A stretch of DNA of 64,000 bases from Marsupella aquatica (taxonomy: Eukaryota; Marchantiophyta): assembly GCA_973895155.1 (NCBI GenBank), contig OZ316891.1, positions 31,868,001 through 31,932,000 of the forward strand, in the 5' to 3' direction. Shown piece after piece: positions 19,841-35,802 of the stretch. The notes beneath the pieces are model-generated. The model did no database searches. It was given only the letters and a program-made list of their open reading frames with translations, and was not told the DNA's origin. Every line of letters starts with the position of its first letter. The first letter of the stretch is position 1. The position numbers were made by a program, and so were the translations under genes.

Positions 19841-21061
19841 AGAGATCTTTAAGTATTTTTAGTTAACTTTAAGAGTAGTACATCTTATCTGATTTTTATA
19901 AATGTGCTCTAGAGCTTTAAAAGTCATGAAACCTTTTCAGTGTATAGTCTGCACTTAGGAAAGCCTACTGGCAAAATTTGAGGCTTTTCTGAGCTACGAG
20001 TAGGCAGTTAAAAATAGTTGAATTTACCAAGTTTTTACTTATGTTGAAATTACGAGTTACGACTTAGTTAGATTTTTACTAGTTAAGAGTTACTAAGTTT
20101 CCGATTATGAGTTACGGTAGACAGACAATTACGAGTTAATAGTTTACTAGTTACGAGTTCATACCATTTTTCCGACTTTTCACTTACTGAATCGCCATTT
20201 TAACTTTTTGAGGGATATGAAGAGGCATGTCTCTTCGACCCTGTAACCTCTCACTCGACCGATTTTGACTATAAGATAGTTCTGCCACTAGTGTAGTGGA
20301 TGGTTAAGTTTTGCAGTTTTGCCTCTCCCTTGTGTTAAACTAGTTGATCATGAATCTATGAGTTCGAGATCAGGTTTAACATTTGGAGAGACTTACCTCC
20401 TTCTTGTATTTTGGAACCCAAATACTTGAAGTAAAACCTCAGTTATGAATCTCGTGAATTATAATGTCAGATTCCGCTTTGGTGACACATTGTAATCTCA
20501 CAAGTTCTTAGAGTTAACTCATTGAGTTTAAGTTGCATTGGAAATGATGTTTTCACCTTCATGTTGCTTAGTACCATCTAAATGCTGAAGTATTTATCCT
20601 TTTAGATCTTGACTAAGTATCACTTAGGAAGAAAGGTCAAGACATGTTGCCGGCATTTTAAAAGGATACTCTAGTATGCAGTTTAGATCTGAAAAGCCGT
20701 GTGGATTTGGATTCCCTTAAAGTTATTCCATTATTACTTATGTCTAAGGAGTAACCTTGGTCTATTCCAGACTCCCTTAGCATACTCTAAGAGATTTTTC
20801 CTTGTGTTTCGTTAATTGCAACCTTTTGCTTAATTGATGGTTATATGATGTTGAGTTATCATCAAAAACTGCTCACCGTTGTGGAGCGATCTTCAAAATA
20901 CCTTAGTAAAGTAATCAAATTTGATTACTATGTGTGGAAAACATCTTAATTTCTTTATTATTGTTTAAAACTATCAAACCAACCCAATCTTGTTCTTAAC
21001 GGGAACGAATACCGAGTTTAGAGACGTAAAAGAGTTCTTTTGGTTCTCTATAGCAAACTAC
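19841..21061 (+). other. 3' non-coding region of the 4.1-kb element
   Basis: About 1.2 kb lack a supported ORF. They contain a second TTACGAGTT zone (20045-20160) and a long conserved block (20370-20790) almost letter-identical to 56250-56670 in the short relative. The conservation of non-coding sequence suggests cis-acting ends. No terminator or polyadenylation site was assigned. Confidence 0.75.
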
Positions 21062-21219
21062 ACTCTTTGAACGAGTGTTTTTTGCCATGTCCACAGTGAC
21101 CAAATCTGCCTGCAGTCAACCCATCGGGCACGTTGAAGCACTAAGTCCCCGCAAAAACCAGTTAAGATTTTTGGATTCCGACTTAACACAACCCTGGCCC
21201 GGTGTCTATGCCAGCAATC

Positions 21220-21231
21220 GCTCTGATACCA
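21220..21231 (-). other. Gypsy-1 primer-binding site (tRNA-iMet)
   Basis: The minus strand reads TGGTATCAGAGC, the classic plant retrotransposon site complementary to the 3' end of initiator-methionine tRNA. It lies four bases inside the LTR end. Confidence 0.93.
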
Positions 21232-21235
21232 CAAG

Positions 21236-22735
21236 TGGTGGACCTTGCCACCCGACGCCCTCACCAATCCCGACACTCACACCTAAGTGCCCCTGGTGCC
21301 CGAACGCCTCCACGGAATACCTCAAGCAAGCACCTTAGTGCCCTTTTTGCACCACCCGCGGCCACTCCCATACGAAGCCGCACTTGCTCTCTAATACGAC
21401 CGCTACTCAACGGTCCTCACAGTCTGCACCACCAACCAAGCACTTTGGTAAGTAACCCTTCAGGATCTAGAACTCACCAAGTCTAGCATCCTAACTCAAG
21501 CTCAACAGACGTTTGGTAAGTAGGTCAGCGATAGGTCCTCCCGATGCCATGAGTCGGAACCAGAACCCACGTCCACTGTTCGTCCAGAACAGCTCCTTCC
21601 TTGGGCGCGGCCCGGGTTACCCCTTGTACCTATCCATCACCAACTGACCGCCCTGACCTCAGGACATGCTCATGGCCGAAATAAGCGTAGCTTGTCCCAA
21701 AGCTTGTCCCAAAGCTTGTCCCAACGCGCCAGGACCAGAATGGCCCCAACTCTAGCATCCAACTCCCGATCGCCCCGTTGATGGTCTAGGGGCCAAACAC
21801 CATTGGGGCTCAACCTCCCACCTACTTGGCCTTGCCTTGCCAACGCAAGCTCCCTAGGGAGATTGAACGCGGCTTGGCTGCTGTTCGGTGGGATTTGGCA
21901 AGCGGGTGAACTAACACCCGCTTTCCCTGAGAACCCATTGTGCCCCCAGACCCAGCTGAGCTCAAGAGGTCGTAGCCCACCTCAAGAGCTTTCCAACGCA
22001 CCGAAGAAGTCCTCCAACGGACTTCCCGTTGGGAAGATACGTCGTTTCCGTTTGGCGTCTCCCCTTAGTGTCGCGACCGCCGTGGCTCACGACTTGAGCT
22101 CGCCCTTGGCCCCCAGGGAGACACCACTCCCCTCATATATGCTTCTGGGGACCTGCCACCCCCAGACCAGCTTTGGTCCTCATTATTTGGCCTACAACCC
22201 GATTCCTATTTCGCATAGCGGGCGCGCCACCAATTGGCAACACCCATAACTTTCTTGTTAGGCATCCGCAAATGGAGTGCCTTAGCCCATTGTGACCGGG
22301 CCGACCCGGTGCTCATGCCTAGGCCCTCAGGTCTGATTGCCGCTCGGGGCCCCCGATCGGCCCAACCCGGATTGGGCCATAACTTGCGCCCCAAGTGTCC
22401 GTTACCACTGGAGTCAACTCCATTGGCCTTGGGCCCGAGAGGAGCTCATACTCAAGCCCTCAGAACTCAAAGTCCGTCCGGTGGCCCGGACGGTCGACCT
22501 TGAGCCCAGCCCTTATCCCGCTTGACCCGGCTAGCACTCGGCTCGCCAAGGTCCTTAGTGTGTGTCACCAGCTTGATGCCATGCCTTCGCCAGTGCCACT
22601 TCCCAATGCTCACTAGTCTCGCCATGCTAAGTCCTCCCCGGATGGCCTATTCGGGCCTGGACCATAAGGGAGCTCGGCGTCGGAGTCAGCGACGCCGGAG
22701 CTAAGTGTTGAGGTAGTCGAGTTCCGCGACTTCCA
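21236..22735 (-). repeat. Gypsy-1 5' LTR (~1.5 kb)
   Basis: It starts (plus strand) with TGGTGGACC beside the primer site. It is homologous in inverted orientation to 51163-52598, the 3' LTR of the second gypsy copy. It is GC-rich with runs such as GCCCGGGTT and no ORF I believe. The outer end is uncertain (22700-22790) because the other copy is deleted just there. Confidence 0.82.
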
Positions 22736-23347
22736 AGCGGTATGGCCCTGCGGCATTGTGGGCCAAGTTGGATTCCACCCCAGAAGAGTTCCCTGTAAGT
22801 AGGAATCCAAAAACATTCCTTGGCAATGCTAGTTGTATAAGCTCTATTGTGTGGGCATGTATTGATACAAGCAATATGTCATGTGCAGGTGGATTGGACT
22901 CCTCCTGAGGGGTTAGTGGCACGGGCCATCATAGAGGATGAGCAGACGGACATTGTACCCAATGAGGAGGGTACCCAGGAGGAGACACCTCTAACTTGTG
23001 GGCAACAGGGCAGTGCAGGCACACAGGCTCGTGACAGAGAGAGAGGTGAGGGAGGGAGAGATAGAGGGAGGGAGAGAGAGAGAGGTGAGGGAGGGAGAGA
23101 GGTGAGGGAGGGAGGGAGAGATAGAGGGAGGGAGAGAGGGAGAGATAGAGGGAGGGAGAGAGAGAGAGATGAGGGAAGGAGAGAGAGAGAGGGAGGACGA
23201 GGAGCCATGTCCACAGGGACTCCACCAGGAGATCCTGTGACACTAGAGGCAAGGGTGCGGAGCAGACAGATCCTTTGTCCTCCAGTAGTAGTAGCTCAAA
23301 TGAGGATGAGCAGAGGTTTGAGTTGCGCAGTTGAGGCGGACAGTTAG
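22736..23347 (+). pseudogene. Two-exon gene fragment with purine-encoded RGE repeats, unknown
   Basis: A short exon-like segment (RYGPAALWAKLDSTPEEFP) ends at a good donor (CCCT|GTAAGTAGG, about 22793). The next block begins at CATGTGCAG|GTGGATTGG (about 22889) and reads VDWTPPEGLVARAIIEDEQT, then a long Arg/Gly/Glu low-complexity tract. It ends at TAG (23345-23347). No family recognised. It may be the 3' end of a host or transposon gene cut by the gypsy-1 insertion. Confidence 0.4.
23033..23205 (+). repeat. Polypurine GAGAGGGA tandem tract
   Basis: About 170 bp are made almost only of G and A: repeats of GAGGGAGGGAGAGATAGAG and GAGAGAGAGGTGAGG. The tract is in frame with the surrounding block and encodes RERGEGGRDRGRE-type repeats. 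Such purine runs can form triplex or G-rich structures. Confidence 0.92.
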
Positions 23348-23405
23348 GAGGTGCGCAAGAGAGGTCCCTTCGTAGGTCTGGACGGAACAGGAGCCACTCT
23401 CAGCG

Positions 23406-23432
23406 ACATTAGGGTTTAGAGTTTAGGGTTTC
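23406..23432 (+). repeat. Short telomere-like repeat
   Basis: ACATTAGGGTTTAGAGTTTAG followed by GGTTT gives about three degenerate copies of the plant telomere unit TTTAGGG. Confidence 0.8.
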
Positions 23433-23439
23433 TTTGCAG

Positions 23440-26020
23440 GACTTCCTCCTGAATTTTGTAAATCTCCCAATTCAATTTTGATCTCACCCATATGTAGTGG
23501 TGCCACATTCCAGGATTGAATTGTGTACAATGGGCATGTATTGATCTTGAACACTTGATTGTGTATTTTGTATGTATTCCCTACCCCCTAAAATGCACAA
23601 CCCTCCCACATAACCATGGAGCCCTAAACAATATCATAGGTCAGTATAACCCCACAAAAGCCAGATAATGTTAGTATATATACCTTGTCTATGGGAAGAA
23701 GCAGACGTCTTATTTGGCAATGTTTAATTAATTACGTCTTTCCAAAAGACCAACATTACGTCCTGACTAAAGACACACGCTAGCCTAAACATCCTTTTTA
23801 AGGCCTCGTGTAAACACGTTATACAGGACGTTATTAAGTATAATGTCGTATTTATGGACGTAAATTACTGGAATTGTCCGACTAAACTCTTCCCATTGGA
23901 ACGTTGTTATTTACTACGTCCATCAGATTACGTCGCATAAAATGAGGTAACTAACGTCGTGGTAGACGACATTAATGAGATCGTCTGGGTCTGGGCTCTT
24001 AACGTGCCCAGTTTCACGTTGCCAAAATCGACTTTGCTTCGGGGCAAGTTTACGTCGAGTAAAGCGTCAACTCAGATTACGTTAAACCCTCAAGAAATGT
24101 AGTTGTGATGTCACCAGCTAATACAAAAGCAATCACCAGCTCATTATGTCCTAACGGTAAGTGACTTTTATGTCCTGAGCCGTAACTCATGTACAACTGT
24201 GCTTTGACACGCCCTCCTAGATGCATCAAGAAGATCACTGACCTGTGCTCACCATAGCTTGGTTGGATTGATGAGGAGATTATTCATAGCAAGGTGAGAA
24301 ACAACAGACCCAATGGGTAGGCTTAATTTTTTAGGTTCTATTGTAAGGTCAAGTTGTGCCCTGGTCAGCCTACTTTTTAAGGTTTTTTGTTTTTAGCCAA
24401 TTTGGCAAATGTCAACCTCTCTAAGGGAAGAAATGCTAAGAATATTCTTTATCAAAATTCCAGGATTATTTCCTGACTGTCAAATTTCCCTCTATTTATG
24501 AACAACAGTTAGATTCTAGCAAATGGGGTCCATGATTTGGTGGGAAAGTGGCGAAGGAAAGACACAAAATCTAACAAGTTTTTGCCAACAGTGGCAAACA
24601 GTTTTGGGGAGGTGGCTTTGGCAAAAATTCACACCTAAAAAATATGTTGGCCCTGGCCTTAGTGCAAACAGCCTACAGGAGTGTGATAGATGGCAGTGGG
24701 AATGGAAAGGCAGAAACGAGGTTGGTGCTTCCCCAATATGACCTGTGTGAACTGCTCGCTTCCCATCTTGGTCGTCAACAAGCTTCCCATCTTGGTCGTC
24801 AACAATTCAGCATATCGAAATGTTGACACACACAATGGAAGAATTTGTAGGGAGGTTGGTCCATGCCTAAGGTGAGGTTCATTTTTTGGCTCTTATTGAA
24901 TCACATTTTCTTCACAAATGGGAGGGGAAGCCATTGGAAGTTGTGTGATGGTATCTTCTCCAGGTGTATATCATGCTTTGAGCATACTCAACACCTTTTC
25001 TTCAGTTGAAACAAAGTTACAAAGAGGTGGAGACGAGGGTGGAGAGAGATCCAACAACTAGTGCTAGGTTCTCCTGCACTTAAGGTGACTACCAGTACAA
25101 TGTTTAAGGCCATTGACAGTGCAATTTTGAAGTATGAATGGAATCATGGAATTATGCCACAACATATGGAAAGAAACAAACAAACCCACCTACTCTCAAT
25201 TTCTTGGGATACGTCCGGATTGGGTGGTCTTCCATAACACTAACTTGACGTTGGAATCCATGATAGGCTTCTGTCATTCTGCTAAGAAAGCTAAGCAGGT
25301 CAAAGATGTCATTGAGCTACTCCAGGTCGTGCTGAAACCTCGGGAACAGACTCATAGTCCAGTCTCGCTTGGAGTTGAAGATGAGGAAAGTAGATAGGAT
25401 CTTGCAGCTGACCAGGTATGGTATACATCTTAGGGAGAGTAGTAGCAGAGAGCCCTGGTGTACCCGGGGGTGTACCAGCCGCTGGGATCAGGAGTTGGCC
25501 ATGGTTTGGTGGTTGCTTTTGATTGCTTGACATGACTAGTCTTGGACTTTCCGGGTTGGACATTTTGTCCTGCCTGGGCCTTGGTGTGTTCCTCCCTGGG
25601 TGGCGTTTGTCCCTGGAGTGGTGTGTTGGGGTGCACCTCCCTCATTTTGGCGCCACCCTTGTGGGGCACTTGGTTGTAAAAGAAAAAGAAAAGAAGATGG
25701 CGATCCCTAGTAGCACAGAGGTGCCACTATGAAATGCTAAATGAAAGTCTGACAAACTTCCAGTACAACCTGATAATTATCAACATTTGATTCCATCCGT
25801 CAATCTAAGCAATTCGATGGTTTGCAACTTGCCTTGTGACCATTAATGTGCACTGTCCTCTTTGTTAGCCAGTGCTCTATTAATTGCATGCTTCACTTCA
25901 TCAGGTCCAACTGTTTGAGCTCTCATGAGTTTTCAACTTAGGCTTCTAGGTCCATTCTGGAAAATCTGGCGGCCTAGAAAAACCCAAGGATAATTCCAAA
26001 TGTAATGAATTTCTTCTCAC
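23440..26020. other. Decayed region without a recognisable gene
   Basis: I find only short frames. 23690-24110 is unusually rich in ACGT/GACGT words. 24758-24805 is a perfect 24-bp tandem duplication (unit GCTTCCCATCTTGGTCGTCA plus ACAA). 25134-25397 (plus) is an 88-codon frame with no recognised motif. 25669-25310 (minus) is Pro/Gln-rich (HTKAQAGQNVQPGKSKTS, GTPPGTPGLSATTLP), resembling a decayed retroelement gag tail, though not diagnostic. Confidence 0.5.
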
Positions 26021-26025
26021 CTTGT

Positions 26026-31324
<5,299 letters not shown>

Positions 31325-31329
31325 AGAAT

Positions 31330-32220
31330 TCGCCTAATGGCCTTCTCTCATAATTTTTTAAATGAGAATTTTGCATTCTACATTCTCTAATCTGTCGCAT
31401 CCTTGTGAGCATCTTGTCTTCAGATTGACAGGATATCTATCTGAGTGCGCTGTTTATGTTATGCCCTTTCCTTCTTGAAAGCTGTCATTGGTCTGGACCC
31501 AGAATGGCGCATTGGATTATGGATGGTATTCCAATTGTTGTCTCCAAGCTTTGCACCATTTTCATACCAAGCAAGTGTGACGTGACCGCTCATTCGAACG
31601 AATTACTTGAGAATGCATTCTCTGGACATGGGAATGCATTTTGGTCAAGAATCATGTAAAAACAACCACTTCCTAGCAAAGACTCCATGGGCGCCTATCT
31701 AATTCAGGTCTAGTGAGTTGTAAAAACATCACACAATGCGCCTAGTGACCAACCTGAGATTCTCGACACTTGCAAGTTGGAAACTACAAAGTCGATCGAA
31801 ACTTTACAATAAATCATCGATATCAAAATGGGAATGATACCCACATCGGTGCAGTCGGTATTGATTCTATGAGTGAGCCCAAGACGAAAGAAAGTAAACG
31901 AAATCGTTTAGAAGAAGCATTTTCTGGAAGATTGTTCTGGACGACACAATCGCGAGACCTCTACAGTCAGTCCTACTCTTTACGTTATCTACATTTCATA
32001 TCCCGAGGATGAGTCCTAAAAGTTATCCAAACACTAAGGGAGCTCCAATATTATCCCTTCGACTCGATCATACCATCGCGCTAAACATGATACATGTATC
32101 GCTTCGCCAAAAAAAGGAAATCTTTGCAATCGAATGCAGACGCACAGTTCACACTTTGTTAACTGGCCCAATCGCCTCATTGCTCCCCGATGCTCAGCTC
32201 GATGATTGTCATACAGCAAA
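31330..32220. other. Spacer downstream of the IleRS pseudogene
   Basis: Only short frames on both strands, none with a recognised motif or good codon structure. No repeat stands out. Confidence 0.5.
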
Positions 32221-32225
32221 ATCGA

Positions 32226-32525
32226 CTACATCACAGCTCCACAGCATAAACTATCTCCCGTCTGTTGATGCGCCTGTTCCTTGGCCATCTGATCTGCTAA
32301 ATCATTCCATTTCGACTTCCAGTCTCTTCCATTTGTGTGCGCCAGGACATGCGTCCAGAAGATGCGTCGTTCACCCTGCTCCCTCAGCAACCACTTCAAC
32401 AAATCACTGTTCAAAACGGGGGCTCCATCAGCTTTGACCCATCCTCGTGCTATCCATCCCGGAATCCATTCAGTCATGGAGCGGATGAGCAGCATGCTAT
32501 CAGAGTAGATGTAAAGCGGCTTCAC
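32226..32525 (-). CDS. RNase H1-like exon (partial)
   Basis: About 100 codons read KPLYIYSDSMLLIRSMTEWI, GWVKADGAPVLNSDLLKWLL, RRIFWTHVLAHTNGRDWKSK and WNDLADQMAKEQA. The pattern matches the C-terminal half of cellular RNase HI: a catalytic Asp in YSDS, the handle-like basic/aromatic region, the His of HVLAHTN and the final Asp of NDLAD. The first catalytic D and E (normally in the N-terminal strand and helix) are not in this exon. An upstream intron is likely (minus-strand …CCGCAG|GTTTCAAAGG at about 32535). It could be a domesticated or retroelement RNase H. I did not find the rest. Confidence 0.6.
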   Translation of the reverse strand: MKPLYIYSDSMLLIRSMTEWIPGWIARGWVKADGAPVLNSDLLKWLLREQGERRIFWTHVLAHTNGRDWKSKWNDLADQMAKEQAHQQTGDSLCCGAVM

Positions 32526-32760
32526 TTTCGCCTTTGAAACCTGCGGAAGTCTACAATTGGGTTTTGTTATTGCATCTGTCTGTCAATGAAGATTTGGAGA
32601 AGAAAAAACATAGGGCAGTCTCCTCTTCGCCAAGGTGAGACAGTTGATGCCAATCAACAGCAATCGAGTTGACAGAACTCAACAAATATGGAAGAACACG
32701 AATTTCAGGGAAAGCAGATCACCTTCCAATGAGTTACTGCTACGAGTATCAGAATCCTGT

Positions 32761-34276
32761 CTACAGCTTTCTGCCAAACACGCGACATCGTTCGCAACGT
32801 TTCTTGCAGATATCCTCAAGCATCTTCGCTGCTGCTGTACGTTCCTGCTGCATTTGTTTTGCCCGGGATCTCATCAATTGACGTTCTTCCTTACCGCCGT
32901 TAGAAAAGTCATCGAGCCATTCAGCTATAAGTTTCCCGAGTTGGTACATGTCCGATCCCTTGGTGTATCTTTTCCTTTTCCTTTTCCTTTTCCTTTTCCT
33001 TTTGTCATTGTCTTCTTCCAACGTTTCCGCATCCCAACCCGTTAAGTCCTCACCAACCCATACTTCATTGCCGTCTCCAGCAGCTTCCAAGTCTATGATC
33101 ACCCATTTCCATTCACCCAAATCATTTACTTTGATAACGTTGGGCCACCTTATGTCCCTGTGGGTGTAGCCTTTCATGTGCAAGTCCGCAAGGCCGCATA
33201 ACATGTCATGCGTGGCATTTACTAAATCCTTGCAATCCTTAGGCTTTGCATATGGGTCACCAACAGGTTGTAGTCGCAATACTGTTCTAGCCTTGGATCG
33301 TCGGACGGATATAAGTTGGATCAGGTACCTGGAGCCAGCGATTTTTTCATACAGGCATTCTATCGCGGTCACCTTCTCTTTCGTCAATCCTGGGATTTCC
33401 TTCGTCACGCAGTCAGGATAGATCGTCACTGCTCCACCATAAACTCTTGCTATTGGCTTATATAATGCCAAGGGGATGTCACTATCCAGTTCTTCCTGTA
33501 GTTTCTGTAGGAGACAGTGCATCCGAATGGTGCTATGTAGGAACTTGGCTACATCGCTCAACATATTCAAGTCATAGAGTTGTGAGATACTTTCACAAAG
33601 AATTTCCTTGCCTCGCGGATAGAGCTTCAGCCATTGAAACTGCCTTCCACCGGAGCAACCACCAATCACATAAGGGAGCTTACCATAGAACAAAGGGCTC
33701 CATGCCTTTAATTTTGAGGTGTTCTCACCTGCAGCCTCGTGCCGAAGTGCCGGGTCTGTCTTATTCTCCCATCGGAGAATGAGACAATCCCTCACAAACA
33801 GCTGAAAATCTGGTCTTAAAAGCGGTTTTAGTGGTCGCGATGCTGGAGTAGTAGTCGAGGGATTGGGTGAATCCAGTAACCAGACCAAACCTTGTAATTT
33901 TGCGTTTGCTGGAGCCTCGTCATTTAATAATGAGATGAAATCTCCAGTGAGTTTAGCCAATTCATGTGAGCTCGTGGCCTCATTGCCTGGACAATGACGC
34001 ATTATCTCTCCGAACGCACTGTCGCAGAAGGTTGCCAACTCTCCCGCCACTGCGGGAATATCAAGCTCCACCAGCTCAGAAGAGCATATTTTCTTGAATT
34101 TTACAAGATTGCGAATTGGGAGCGGTACTGGTGTCTGGGACAAAAACTCCGAGAGTTCATGGGCACTTCGTGGGAGCGTCGGAGGTGGTTCCAACAGTTT
34201 CCCAAAATAGCGCTCTCTAGCTTCAATATTAGCTTTTGCCTTCTTTGAAAGTTTTGCCTTCTTTGAAAGTCGCGCT
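32761..34276 (-). CDS. Protein-kinase-like protein, main exon
   Basis: An uninterrupted frame of about 505 codons starts after a plausible acceptor (GTGTACGCAG|AGGGAGC) and ends at TAG. The N-terminal ~230 residues are helical and unassigned (LSKKAKANIEARERYFGKLL…). The C-terminal half has kinase landmarks: LHMKGYTHRDIRWPNVIKV (catalytic loop H-R-D…N, about residue 380), then WVIIDLEAAGDG where the metal-binding DFG appears as DLE. A Lys/Arg tandem tract and a helical tail with CKKRCERC follow. The HRD-IRWPN loop resembles the divergent kinases found in fungi, oomycetes and some plants rather than receptor kinases. DLE instead of DFG means activity is uncertain. I see no signal peptide or membrane span. 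Confidence 0.72.
32964..33003 (+). repeat. TTTTCC hexamer repeat encoding a (KR)n tract
   Basis: About seven copies of CTTTTC; on the coding (minus) strand these give RKRKRKRKRKR inside the kinase-like protein, between the DLE motif and the C-terminal helix. Length-variable by nature, and a possible nuclear-localisation or nucleic-acid-binding patch. Confidence 0.88.
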
Positions 34277-34637
34277 CCCTCTGCGTACACACCAATCACG
34301 AAGTGTTGAAGAGGAAGAGAAAAACAGGAAAGTCATCCAATAATCACTCGAGCAATGAGCCCTACAAATTTGGCACGATTCCGGCAGAAATGCTTTATCG
34401 GTTCGGCAAAGCAGGAAGAGACACAGGACACCTGTTATTGCAACAGTACTTTCCAAACAAATGCCAGAGCAAGGGCGACAGCTGCTGTCCATGATACCCT
34501 TGATCACTTTTCAGCAAAGAAAACCAAGCAGCAACAGAGGGGTGCTCAAAGGAAAAAACTCAACGAAAAGACAAACCAGAACAAGAACGAGAAGATACTG
34601 ACGAGAAACACATTGCTGTGAAATTCAGTTGGAATTA

Positions 34638-34900
34638 CCATCCGTAGAGTTTCGTTTTTGAAGCTGAATTGCCGACTCAACTGCCAGTATCAATCCGCCA
34701 GGTGCCTTTGGGAACAGGCGCTGGATTAAGTCTTCGAGGCGCTTTTCCGACATCACTAGCAACGTAGATACTCCGACGCAGTCAAGCCATAGTTTCGCAG
34801 CAACGTCTCTCAGTCGTGCTTCGTCAGGAATAGTTCTCCGAAGCAGGTTCATAATATTTTCTTCTTCACCACTCGCCATTGGATCTTGCAGGCTGAACAA
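34638..34900 (-). CDS. Probable first exon of the kinase-like gene (SAM-like helical domain)
   Basis: It begins MFSLQDPMASGEEENIMNLL, or more likely at the second Met (34879). About 80 residues read LWLDCVGVSTLLVMSEKRLE then DLIQRLFPKAPGG, a small helical bundle reminiscent of SAM/death-like folds. A donor ACGGATG|GTAATTCC at about 34637 can splice to the acceptor at 34277, giving a 360-bp intron that otherwise has stops. The joining is inferred from spacing and splice sites only. Confidence 0.5.
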
Positions 34901-35510
34901 TATAGTGCTTACTTCTTCTTAAGATATATGCTATGAAACCAGGCAGAGACAAGACAGCCACAAACGCGCAAGTTATAACAAAACAAAGCACATACAAATG
35001 ACAAGCAGAAACGAAACCCTCGGGTTGACAGAAATCGTAGCAACAGAGGAAGCGACAGAGGAACGAGCACACACAAGGATGAAAACTACGGTACAAGGCC
35101 GTGAAACTCACCATCCACCAAACCCTGGATCACCGAAAACCCAGTCCAAATCCTGCAACCGCACGATGTAAGGCCTTTTGATCCGCAGCGTATCATGACA
35201 ATCAATTAAACATGCAACGATTCACCACCTCAAAATTTCCAAACCCTACTGCTAGCGAATCCGCCTCACTTCACTACTTCAGCCTATGCCGAACAGACCA
35301 GTGTACCGAATGCTCGGACTCTTTATGCAGACGGCCTCCTCTCCTCTCCTCGGTCGGCAGACAAGGAGTTGATCCGTTCCGTTCTAGGCGCAACGGGTTC
35401 AGATCTCAGGTTTCTCGACGCAACTGAGCTTCCCGCCCCGACAGAGAGCTTCTCTCCCGAAAACGATCACCGTGTGTAGCTTTTGTGGGACCCAAAGCCA
35501 TATCTATTCA
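34901..35510. other. Upstream region of the kinase-like gene
   Basis: No supported ORF. Probably holds the promoter of the minus-strand kinase-like gene. No clear TATA element was assigned. Confidence 0.4.
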
Positions 35511-35686
35511 TCCATCTATTCTTGCAACCGTCGTATTTGAAACTACTACTGAATACCTGTGTTCTATCCATCTATCCTATTCCTGCATATATCTTCTTTA
35601 ACCTACTGCCGAATACCTGGGTTCTGTCCATCCATATATTCGTGCATCTATTGTATTTGAACCTACTACTGAATACATAGGTTTTT
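35511..35686 (+). repeat. ~60-bp tandem repeat x3
   Basis: Three head-to-tail units of 56, 60 and 60 bp each start TCCATC(T/C)AT and contain ACTACTGAATAC, with about 75-80% resemblance by eye. Confidence 0.85.
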
Positions 35687-35802
35687 GTCAAGCTTTTGTG
35701 TCAAGAAAAACATCTTACTTATTTACTTATTTCACCTGAAATTAATAGTATTTGAGACCTCCCAATGTTATCCGTTGCCGACCTGTTGTGTCTTGTGTAA
35801 AA

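Larger units (their letters stand above)
16947..21061 (+). mobile_element. 4.1-kb single-ORF element with TTACGAGTT arrays (full copy)
   Basis: ACTCTTTG occurs directly left (16939-16946) and right (21062-21069), an 8-bp target duplication in the gypsy-1 leader. The element starts TAAGTAGTGAGTAATTCC and ends ATAGCAAACTAC, with only a ~5-bp imperfect inverted match (GTAGT/ACTAC). It contains one 800-codon ORF between two sub-terminal zones of TTACGAGTT words. A shortened relative with the same two ends lies at 55096-56934. There are no LTRs, poly-A tail, RT or recognisable transposase motif. An 8-bp duplication is seen for hAT-, P- and KDZ-type elements, but I cannot place this one. Confidence 0.82.
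1..22735 (-). mobile_element. Gypsy-1: Ty3/gypsy chromovirus, split by three insertions
   Basis: Pieces of one minus-strand LTR retrotransposon can be followed from its 5' LTR (21236 to about 22735) through primer site, gag, protease and RT (down to 14431), then RT/RNase H (2898-1966) and integrase with chromodomain (1607-1, running off the window). The reading frame resumes across each insertion once the target duplication is removed: the RT motif ...DYRA at 14431 continues into LNKQ at 2894, and the RNase H ...GYF at 1966 continues into SSKPRLNP at 1607. The order pro-RT-RNaseH-IN-chromodomain identifies a chromovirus of the Ty3/gypsy (Metaviridae) group. Several nonsense codons and frameshifts show it is dead. 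The 3' LTR lies outside the window. The outer LTR boundary is approximate. Confidence 0.9.

Noticed and set aside
16947-21061. LTR retrotransposon or Helitron for the 4.1-kb element
   Set aside because: There are no direct long terminal repeats, primer site or RT. The clear 8-bp duplication argues against Helitrons, which make none.
21236-22735. Long GC-rich frames as genes
   Set aside because: The interval is an LTR present inverted at 51163-52598, and the frames are not conserved between the two.
23690-24110. Regulatory cluster of ACGT boxes
   Set aside because: The words are dense but no gene start follows and no ends or duplications mark an element. Noted only as a compositional oddity.
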